A DNA stretch of 29,340 nucleotides. Origin: Anaerolinea sp. (lineage in GTDB: Bacteria; Chloroflexota; Anaerolineae; Anaerolineales; Anaerolineaceae). Shown piece after piece: positions 23,060-29,340 of the stretch. The position numbers and the translations under genes were made by a program. How positions within the stretch are numbered: the first letter of the stretch is position 1; each line of letters begins with the position of its first letter. The DNA is taken from contig PNNU01000003.1 of NCBI GenBank assembly GCA_013824385.1, positions 1 to 29,340 on the forward strand, read 5' to 3'. The notes under the pieces were generated by a model. The model did no database searches. It saw only the letters and a list, made by a program, of their open reading frames with translations, and was not told where the DNA came from.

Positions 23060-23073
23060 ATTAACTCAAACGA

Positions 23074-24519
23074 TTACGAACCAGTCAGCAGCGCTTTCAC
23101 GGCCAGGTCAAACAAACTGCCGGGGATGAAGCTGAGCACCACCAAAGCGAGGGCGCTGAAGATGGCGACACAGGAAGTCCAGAAATTCCAGTGGAAATCG
23201 GAGCTACCTTCCTGGAAGTACATTTTGACCACCACACGCAGGTAGTAAAAAGCGGAGACCAACGAGGTGAGCAAGCCGATGACTGCCAGGCTGACGAATC
23301 CGCCCTCAATGGCGGTACGGAAGAGGTAGAACTTGCCCCAGAACCCCAAAGTCAGCGGAATGCCGGTAAATGATAGCATGAAGACGGTCATGGCCGCTGC
23401 GGTGAGGGGGGAGCGTTTCCCTAAACCTTCCAGATCATTTATTTCGGTGCCCTGGTTGTCTTCCTTTTCGAGGCCAATTACCACAGCCCAGGCGCCCAGA
23501 GAGCCCAGCGCGTAGACCATGAGGTAAAACAGGGCGGAGGCAATGGAATTCTCGCGAATCGCGGTATCCCCAAAGGGCACAAAGGCCATCAGGATATAAC
23601 CGGCGTGAGCAATGCTCGAATAGGCCAGCATGCGTTTCAGGTTGGTTTGCGCAATTGCCACCACGTTGCCCACCAGCATGGTGAGTGCGGCCAATCCCCA
23701 GAAGATGGGGGTGTATTCCGCGGCCAGTGAGGGAAAGATCAGCGAAAAGACGCGGATCAATGCTGCGAAACCGGCGGCTTTGGCGCCCACTGACATGAAA
23801 GCCGAAACAGGCGCGGGAGCACCGTGATAGACATCAGGCGTCCAACTGTGAAATGGCACTACAGCTACTTTGAAGGCAAAGCCTGCCAGAAGAAGACCGC
23901 TGCCAATCAGTAAAAAGGTGTTGTTGGCGCTGCCGACTTTCACCGACTCGACAATGCCATTCAGATTGGTGGTGGCGGTGGCGCCGAATAAAAATGCCGC
24001 ACCAAACAGGAAGAACCCCGAGGCGAAAGTACCGAGTAAAAAGTACTTTAATGCGGATTCTTCAGAATGTGCTTTGGGTGAAGCAAAACCGGAGAGGATA
24101 TACAACGGGATGGATAGCAGTTCAAGCGACAGGAAGATGATCACCAGGTCGCCCGCAGAAGCCATCAGCATCATTCCGCTGATGCTGAAGAGCAGCAGTG
24201 TGTAATATTCGCCGCGCTGGATGCCCATGCGTTTGAGGTAATCGTGGGCCAAACCGATGGCAAAGATGCCGGTTACCGCAAAAAGCGGAACGAGAAAGCG
24301 GCTGAAGCCGTCCACCAGGATAAAGCCGCCGAATCCGCTGGCAACATTGCCGGTGTAAAGTACTGAAGCAGCGATTGAGGCAATCAACCCTAAAACTGCC
24401 AATATGGGAGTGACCACGGGGGTGTGTTTCGACAACCACAGATCTGCAAGCAGCAAGATCAGCGCCCAGACAATCAGAATTACAGCCGGAAGAATGGAGT
24501 AGATATCGTTCAAGGTCAT
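23074..24519 (-). CDS. nuoN: NADH-quinone oxidoreductase subunit N
   Basis: 481 residues with about fourteen membrane helices; the proximal antiporter-like proton-pumping subunit of complex I. Key features: SLELLSIPLYILSGF (conserved Glu in helix 5), GFAFKVAVVPFHSWTPDVYHGAPAPVSAF (helix 7 lysine and following loop), KRMLAYSSIAHAGYILMA, and LTLGFWGKFYLF near the end with the helix 12 lysine. It starts with ATG at 24519, 14 bases after nuoM, and is the last gene of the nuo operon as seen here. Length and order are normal. Confidence 0.96.
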   Translation of the reverse strand: MTLNDIYSILPAVILIVWALILLLADLWLSKHTPVVTPILAVLGLIASIAASVLYTGNVASGFGGFILVDGFSRFLVPLFAVTGIFAIGLAHDYLKRMGIQRGEYYTLLLFSISGMMLMASAGDLVIIFLSLELLSIPLYILSGFASPKAHSEESALKYFLLGTFASGFFLFGAAFLFGATATTNLNGIVESVKVGSANNTFLLIGSGLLLAGFAFKVAVVPFHSWTPDVYHGAPAPVSAFMSVGAKAAGFAALIRVFSLIFPSLAAEYTPIFWGLAALTMLVGNVVAIAQTNLKRMLAYSSIAHAGYILMAFVPFGDTAIRENSIASALFYLMVYALGSLGAWAVVIGLEKEDNQGTEINDLEGLGKRSPLTAAAMTVFMLSFTGIPLTLGFWGKFYLFRTAIEGGFVSLAVIGLLTSLVSAFYYLRVVVKMYFQEGSSDFHWNFWTSCVAIFSALALVVLSFIPGSLFDLAVKALLTGS

Positions 24520-24533
24520 TTATTCACCTTCCG

Positions 24534-26036
24534 TTAATGCGCCAGAAGCGCAGCAGATTGGACGATGGTGGTCAGTTTTTCCACCGCGGGAGCCATCAAC
24601 ATGAAGAATGGTTTTGGATACAGGCCAATCCAGAATGCCATAAGCAGGATGGGGGCCAGGATCAGAATTTCTCGCACCGATACGTCTTTAAGTTTTTGGT
24701 TCTCTTCATGGGTAACGGGTCCAAGGAAGAGTTTTTGGAACATGAAGAACAAGTAAACCGCAGCCAGGATGACCCCGAGAGCAGCAACACCGGCGAACCA
24801 GGGAGAACCGATGGCTTCAGAGCTGAATGCGCCGAGCAGAATGGTAAATTCGCCTACAAAGCCATTCAGACCGGGCAGACCAACGGATGAAAGCATCGAG
24901 ATCAGCGCTAGGGCACCCATCACTGGAACAACCTTCCACAAGCCGCCGAAATTTTCAAGCAGCCGGGTGTGGCGGCGTTCGTAGAGCATGCCCACCACCA
25001 GAAAGAGCGCACCAGTGGATAGGCCGTGATTGACCATTTGTAATAATGCACCCTGCAGACCCTGCAAGTTGAGGGCGAAGATACCCAGCACCACAAAACC
25101 AAGGTGGCTGATGGATGAATAGGCCACAAGTTTCTTGACATCTTTTTGACGGTAAGCCACCAGTGCGCCGTAAATGATGCCGATGACGGCCAGTGCTGCC
25201 ATCCAAGGCGCCAGTTGGACTGCCGCATTGGGGAAGAGCGGTAGGTTGAACCGTAAGAAGCCATAGGCACCCATTTTAAGCAGCACACCGGCCAGGATCA
25301 CAGAACCTGCGGTGGGTGCTTCGGTGTGAGCATCGGGCAGCCAGGAGTGCAGCGGGAACATAGGCACTTTGATAGCGAAGGCCAGCCCAAAGGCGCCGAA
25401 GAGCCACAATTGGGCCGAGGCGGGGATCAATCCGCTGCCGACCAGTTGGGTCAGGTCGAAACTGCCGTACTGCAGACCGATCCACAAAATTCCAGCCAGC
25501 ATTAGCAAAGAACCGGACATGGTGTAGAGGAAGAACTTGACCGCCGCATAAACGCGGCGTTCGCCGCCCCACAATCCGATCAAGAAGTACATCGGGATGA
25601 GGGTGAATTCCCAGAAGATGTAAAAGAGCACCATGTCAAGAGCGAGGAAGACACCCAGCATGCCCACTTCGAGCAGCAGGAAGAAGGTCATAAAGCCCTT
25701 GACCTTCTCATCCACGGCCTTCCAGGTGGAAAGGATGGCCAATGGGGTGAGGAAGGTGGTCAACAGCACCATCAGGATGCTAATGCCGTCCACACCAATG
25801 TGGAACCCGATAGGGTTCCCTCCCAGGCTGAACCAGGATTGATTGATCTCAAATTGCATGTCTGGATTCGCACCATTGAATTGGCTGAGCATCCATAAGG
25901 ATAGACCAAAAGTAACCAATGAAGTAAGCAGGGCCGTCCAGCGGATGGCGTTTTTCCATTTCGCTTTGAGCAGCAGCATCACCACAACACCCGCAAGGGG
26001 AAAAGCCGTGGTCAAGAGGAGAGGATTTAGACTCAT
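24534..26036 (-). CDS. nuoM: NADH-quinone oxidoreductase subunit M
   Basis: 500 residues, about fourteen membrane helices; the middle antiporter-like subunit of complex I. The essential charged residues are present: E143 in FYIFWEFTLIPMYFLIG, K223 in AIKVPMFPLHSWLPDAHTEAP and K254 in AGVLLKMGAYG, corresponding to E144, K234 and K265 of E. coli. KKLVAYSSISHLGFVVLG and LNGFVGEFTILLG match the second repeat. Spaced 16 bases from nuoL and 14 from nuoN, in the canonical L-M-N order. Confidence 0.97.
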   Translation of the reverse strand: MSLNPLLLTTAFPLAGVVVMLLLKAKWKNAIRWTALLTSLVTFGLSLWMLSQFNGANPDMQFEINQSWFSLGGNPIGFHIGVDGISILMVLLTTFLTPLAILSTWKAVDEKVKGFMTFFLLLEVGMLGVFLALDMVLFYIFWEFTLIPMYFLIGLWGGERRVYAAVKFFLYTMSGSLLMLAGILWIGLQYGSFDLTQLVGSGLIPASAQLWLFGAFGLAFAIKVPMFPLHSWLPDAHTEAPTAGSVILAGVLLKMGAYGFLRFNLPLFPNAAVQLAPWMAALAVIGIIYGALVAYRQKDVKKLVAYSSISHLGFVVLGIFALNLQGLQGALLQMVNHGLSTGALFLVVGMLYERRHTRLLENFGGLWKVVPVMGALALISMLSSVGLPGLNGFVGEFTILLGAFSSEAIGSPWFAGVAALGVILAAVYLFFMFQKLFLGPVTHEENQKLKDVSVREILILAPILLMAFWIGLYPKPFFMLMAPAVEKLTTIVQSAALLAH

Positions 26037-26052
26037 GTTTATCGTCCGTCCT

Positions 26053-28011
26053 TTAGTGCAAGAATAACCAGGTCAAAATGGCAGCCAAACCGAGAAGCAT
26101 TAACAGACCGTAAGTGCGAATGTAACCATTTTCCAATTTGCGCAGGCCTTCAGCCATCACGCGTGTGCCGGCGGCCAAACCGCCGCCAATGCGGTCGATC
26201 ACACCCAAATCCACGGGTTCGGCCATGAATTGTGCAAACGCTTTGTACGGATTGAGAATCACAGCGGCGTAGAGCTCATCCACCCACCATTTGTTTTCCA
26301 TGCCGGTGAAGAGAGGGCCAAGTGCTTTCTTGAGGGGATCCACAAAAGTTTTTTCGTTCTTGCGTGAGTAGATCATCCATCCAAGGCCGAGGCCGAGGAG
26401 CGCAAGCACCAGCGAGATGCCCGCCACCAGCCATACAAAATGAGCCGGTTCGCCTTCACCGAGGGTGTGCCCCAACCATTTTTCAAGCGTATGCAGACCG
26501 GGGAAGTTAAGCAGCCCGCCCAAAACGGAAAGTCCCGCCAGAATCATAAGCGGCAGGGTAACCACCAGCTTGCTTTCACTGGCACCTTTCGCGGCTGTGG
26601 AGCGGGGCTCTCCGAAGAAGACCATCACCAACTGCCGGCCCATATAGAAGGCGGTCATAAAGGCTGCCAGTGCCAACACAACGAAGATGCCGGGTTGAGT
26701 AGCCCAGGCGGATGCCAAAATTTCATCCTTGGAGAAGAAGCCGGCCAGAGGAGCGATGCCTGAGAGAGCCAGCGCGCCGATCAAATATACCCAGAAAGTC
26801 ACAGGCATCTGCTTGCGCAGGCCGCCCATCTGGCGCATATCCTGGGGATCAGTTCCGTGATCTCCGTGGTGCATGCCTCGCTCCACACCCTGGATGACTG
26901 AACCTGCTGCCAGGAAGAGTAAACCTTTGAAGAATGCGTGCGTGACCAGGTGGAACATCCCCGCCACGGTGGCGCCCATGCCCACGGCAGCCACCATGAA
27001 GCCCAATTGGCTGATGGTGGAATAGGCGAGCACTTTCTTGATGTCGTATTGTCCGATGGCAATAGTCGCGGCGAACAACGCAGTTGCAGCGCCAACCCAC
27101 ATCACCACAGATTGGGCGGTGGGCACGAATTCGTAAAATGCTGAACTGCGGGTCATCAGATACACACCGGCGGTAACCATGGTCGCCGCATGGATCAGCG
27201 CAGAAACCGGAGTCGGACCGGCCATGGCATCTGGCAGCCAGACGTAGAGCGGAAGCTGGGCGGATTTACCCGTTACGCCCAGAAGCATGAAGAGGGTAAT
27301 GGCCAACATGACGCCTGGTTTGGCGGCAGCCACGGCAGCAGCCTGGCTGAAAACCGCGTCAAACTGGAAAGTGCCGAAGTTGACGAAGATCAGGAACATG
27401 GCCACCAGCAGGCCAAAATCGCCGATGCGGTTGGTGATGAAGGCTTTCTTGGCGGCTTCAGCGTTGCCTGTGCCGTTCTTGCCCTTCTCAAACCAGAAAC
27501 CGATCAGCAGGTAAGAGCACAAGCCGACGCCTTCCCAGCCTACGAACATCATCAAGAAATTATCCGCGCTGACGAGGATCATCATGGCGGCGATGAAGAG
27601 GTTGAGGTAGACAAAGAAACGGGTGAAACGGCCTTCATCCCCGTTGTGGCGCACATCGTTGTGCATGTAGCCGATGGAGTAGATGTGGATCAATGTTCCC
27701 ACGCCAGAAACCACCAACATCATCACTACGGAGAGTGTATCTACTCTGAAAGCCCAGCGGACGGTCAGGCTGCCGATGGTGATCCAATCCGCGAGAGGGA
27801 CGGTAACCCCCTCAGGGTGACCAGCCAGGGCAACAGCCAAAATTATTGAAACAACAAAAGCCAGACCTGTAGCCAGGCTGGCGACGGTGCCGCTGAAGAT
27901 CTCTCCGAGCTTGCGGCCAAACAGCAGATTAATGCCCAGCCCGATCAGCGGCAGAAAAACCACCCAGGGTACCAGATTGAAAGTCAGACCAGATTCCATA
28001 GACGGCTCCAT
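26053..28011 (-). CDS. nuoL: NADH-quinone oxidoreductase subunit L
   Basis: 652 residues with about sixteen membrane segments; the distal antiporter-like subunit whose long lateral helix runs along the membrane arm of complex I. E160 in MFVGWEGVGLCSYLLIGFW, the lysine of TGKSAQLPLYVWLPDAMAGPTPVSAL, and KVLAYSTISQLGFM are the family landmarks. A soluble loop (HHGDHGTDPQDMRQMGG) and a C-terminal extension with the lateral and anchor helices (from about WWVDELYAAVILNP) complete it. I chose the ATG at 28011, which shares one base with the nuoK stop (TGATG); a TTG one codon earlier is the alternative. Confidence 0.97.
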   Translation of the reverse strand: MEPSMESGLTFNLVPWVVFLPLIGLGINLLFGRKLGEIFSGTVASLATGLAFVVSIILAVALAGHPEGVTVPLADWITIGSLTVRWAFRVDTLSVVMMLVVSGVGTLIHIYSIGYMHNDVRHNGDEGRFTRFFVYLNLFIAAMMILVSADNFLMMFVGWEGVGLCSYLLIGFWFEKGKNGTGNAEAAKKAFITNRIGDFGLLVAMFLIFVNFGTFQFDAVFSQAAAVAAAKPGVMLAITLFMLLGVTGKSAQLPLYVWLPDAMAGPTPVSALIHAATMVTAGVYLMTRSSAFYEFVPTAQSVVMWVGAATALFAATIAIGQYDIKKVLAYSTISQLGFMVAAVGMGATVAGMFHLVTHAFFKGLLFLAAGSVIQGVERGMHHGDHGTDPQDMRQMGGLRKQMPVTFWVYLIGALALSGIAPLAGFFSKDEILASAWATQPGIFVVLALAAFMTAFYMGRQLVMVFFGEPRSTAAKGASESKLVVTLPLMILAGLSVLGGLLNFPGLHTLEKWLGHTLGEGEPAHFVWLVAGISLVLALLGLGLGWMIYSRKNEKTFVDPLKKALGPLFTGMENKWWVDELYAAVILNPYKAFAQFMAEPVDLGVIDRIGGGLAAGTRVMAEGLRKLENGYIRTYGLLMLLGLAAILTWLFLH

Positions 28012-28313
28012 CAACCTTTCAGGCTGTTCATTTGGTCAATATCAATGACGTGTTTGGTGCGGTAGATGGCCACGATCAGCGCCAGGCCAACGGCCACTTC
28101 AGCGGCGGCGACGGTCATCACGAAAACTACAAAAGCCTGTCCGTCGATCAATTGGTAATAGTTGGTGAAGGTGATGAAGACCAGGTTGGCGGCGTTGAAC
28201 ATTAATTCCAGGCACATGAATATCACAATGGCATTCTTGCGCAATAAAAAGCCGACAATGCCGATGACGAACAGAATGGCTGCCAATGAGAGAGGATATG
28301 CGATAGGGATCAT
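28011..28313 (-). CDS. nuoK: NADH-quinone oxidoreductase subunit K
   Basis: 100 residues, three membrane helices (MrpC-like). The two membrane glutamates needed for proton transfer are at E36 (FMCLELMFNAANL) and E72 (AAAEVAVGLAL), the same numbers as in E. coli NuoK. It begins one base after nuoJ ends and shares a base with nuoL, so translation of J-K-L is probably coupled. Confidence 0.97.
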   Translation of the reverse strand: MIPIAYPLSLAAILFVIGIVGFLLRKNAIVIFMCLELMFNAANLVFITFTNYYQLIDGQAFVVFVMTVAAAEVAVGLALIVAIYRTKHVIDIDQMNSLKG

Positions 28314-28314
28314 A

Positions 28315-28833
28315 TTATTTACCTGCCTCTTTCCTGGTTTTTTTTGTCAGAACAACGGCGCCAATAGCGGCCACCAGTAAAATAACGGACGTAATCTCGA
28401 AGGGAAGTGAATATTTGGTATAAAGACTGATGCCCAGGGTTTTAGGGTCTGATAAAGCAATCGTTGCCGGGCTGGTGGTGACGGTGACCGCCACACGGGT
28501 GATCAGGGCATAAACACCCTCTACTAAAATGGCGCCGGCCAGCACAATAGCCAGCGGACGCTGCCACTTCATGTGTTCAATTTCCTTTGGCTTTTCAGCA
28601 CCCAGGAGCATGATCACAAACAGAAAGAGCACCATGATGGCACCGGCATAGACGGTGATCTGGGCGAGGGCGATAAACGGAGCGCCCATCACCAGATAGA
28701 TCACGGCCACGGACAAAAAGTTAATGATCAGAAACAGCGCCGAATAAACGGTATTGCGGCTGATGATCAAGCCCGCCGCAGCGACAATGGCGATCAAGGC
28801 TAGAGCGAGAAATATAAACAGGTTTAATGTCAT
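28315..28833 (-). CDS. nuoJ: NADH-quinone oxidoreductase subunit J
   Basis: 172 residues with five membrane helices. Helix 3 contains the glycine-rich, pi-bulge region AQITVYAGAIMVLFLFVIMLLGAE, diagnostic for NuoJ/ND6, which couples quinone reduction to the pumping subunits. ISRNTVYSALFLIINFLSVAVIYL is the second helix. The C-terminal TKKTRKEAGK is short and basic. Located between nuoI (10-base gap) and nuoK (1-base gap). Confidence 0.96.
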   Translation of the reverse strand: MTLNLFIFLALALIAIVAAAGLIISRNTVYSALFLIINFLSVAVIYLVMGAPFIALAQITVYAGAIMVLFLFVIMLLGAEKPKEIEHMKWQRPLAIVLAGAILVEGVYALITRVAVTVTTSPATIALSDPKTLGISLYTKYSLPFEITSVILLVAAIGAVVLTKKTRKEAGK

Positions 28834-28843
28834 GCGTGCCTCC

Positions 28844-29335
28844 CTAATCCACGGGGTCTTTCATTTCGGGTACCGAACGCGTATATTCGCCGGGTTCGGT
28901 TTTTTGCGGTGTAGGGCTGCCGCCCATCGGTACTTTCACAATCAGTTTGTCTTTGGTAAAGATGGCTGAAGCGCGGTCAGTATAGGCCAGTTCGTAGTCG
29001 TGTTCAAGCACAATAGCTTCGGTGGGGCAGGCATCTTCACAAAAACCGCAGAAGATGCAGCGCAGCATGTTGATCTCATAAGTACTGGCATAACGTTCAC
29101 CAGGGGAATAGCGTTCATCGTCAGTGTTCTCCGCTGCTTCCACGAAGATGGCGTCAGCCGGGCAGGCGGCTGCGCACAAGGCACAGCCAATGCATTTCTC
29201 AAGACCGTTGTCGTAACGTTTTAGTTCATGTCGGCCGCGATAACGTGGGCGGACCGGTCGTTTTTGTTCAGGATATTGAATAGTGACGGGTTTTTCAAAA
29301 AGTGCTTTTAGAGTGGTAAACATTCCACGCAGCAT
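28844..29335 (-). CDS. nuoI: NADH-quinone oxidoreductase subunit I (two 4Fe-4S clusters)
   Basis: 163 residues from the ATG at 29335; the frame is open for the last few bases of the window, so a slightly earlier start cannot be excluded, but the N-terminus (MLRGMFTTLKALFEKPVTIQYPE) already matches the family start. Two ferredoxin motifs bind clusters N6a and N6b: C48, C51, C54, C58 (CIGCALCAAACP) and C93, C96, C99, C103 (CIFCGFCEDACP). The subunit passes electrons from the peripheral arm to the N2 cluster near quinone. No earlier nuo gene is visible; nuoA-H would lie to the right. Confidence 0.95.
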   Translation of the reverse strand: MLRGMFTTLKALFEKPVTIQYPEQKRPVRPRYRGRHELKRYDNGLEKCIGCALCAAACPADAIFVEAAENTDDERYSPGERYASTYEINMLRCIFCGFCEDACPTEAIVLEHDYELAYTDRASAIFTKDKLIVKVPMGGSPTPQKTEPGEYTRSVPEMKDPVD

Positions 29336-29340
29336 CTTAA

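Noticed and set aside
24537..24890. 117-codon reading frame opposite nuoM
   Set aside because: Antisense of a conserved subunit, low-complexity and polar, with no supporting start signal.
27190..27849. 219-codon reading frame opposite nuoL
   Set aside because: It is His/Glu-rich and lies fully within the antisense of conserved NuoL helices; it is a codon-usage shadow without a ribosome-binding site.
1..29340. CRISPR arrays, tRNA/rRNA genes, insertion sequences or phage genes
   Set aside because: I saw no regularly spaced direct repeats, no tRNA T-loop/anticodon arrangement, and no transposase or integrase motifs on either strand.

Overview
The window looks like a chromosomal segment of a free-living bacterium, probably Chloroflexota (Anaerolineae-like). 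That placement is inferred from the overall feel of the proteins, the compact gene arrangement and the style of the PAS sensor tail; no rRNA or other phylogenetic marker is present. I see no transposase, integrase, phage gene, CRISPR array, tRNA or rRNA.

Layout. 1-2 kb: the end of a membrane glycosyltransferase-like protein and a second polytopic protein of similar design. 2-3.8 kb: a nitroreductase and a DMT-type exporter. 3.8-6.2 kb: proB-proA, the first two steps of proline synthesis. 6.2-7.7 kb: the ribosome-rescue hydrolase arfB and an NAD-dependent epimerase/dehydratase. 7.7-10.2 kb: two chemoreceptor-type genes on the minus strand. One is a transmembrane receptor with almost no external domain. 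The other is a small soluble protein in which a sensor-like domain seems to be inserted at the signalling tip of a chemoreceptor hairpin. 10.4-13.3 kb: a Fur-family regulator divergent from a cobalt/nickel ECF transporter (cbiM-cbiQ-cbiO), with a palindromic operator candidate lying in the cbiM promoter. 13.4-17.4 kb: folE, a cytoplasmic 5'-nucleotidase-like phosphoesterase with an altered active site, zwf and a YbeD/DUF493 protein. 17.5-23.0 kb: an AT-rich three-gene signalling operon (kinase-less Cache/PAS sensor, LytS-type 5TM/GAF/PAS histidine kinase, Rcp1-like response regulator). 23.1-29.3 kb: the distal part of a complex I operon on the minus strand, in the order nuoI-J-K-L-M-N.

How the genes work together. 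proB/proA are translationally coupled by an ATGA overlap. cbiMQO encodes a complete transporter (substrate-binding S unit with fused PDGLE domain, T unit, ATPase) and is probably repressed by the adjacent Fur homologue when metal is sufficient. The signalling trio overlaps gene into gene and ends at a perfect 14-bp hairpin shared with the convergent nuo operon. nuoI-N supply a ferredoxin-like Fe-S subunit and the membrane proton-pumping arm of complex I; the remaining nuo genes should lie beyond the right edge.

The item most deserving follow-up is the small soluble receptor at 7754-8422. Other points of interest are the metal-responsive operator, the conflict between ribosome-binding site and metal-binding N-terminus in CbiM, the nucleotidase lacking its catalytic His-Asp pair beside folE, and -10 elements so close to start codons that the transcripts should be leaderless.
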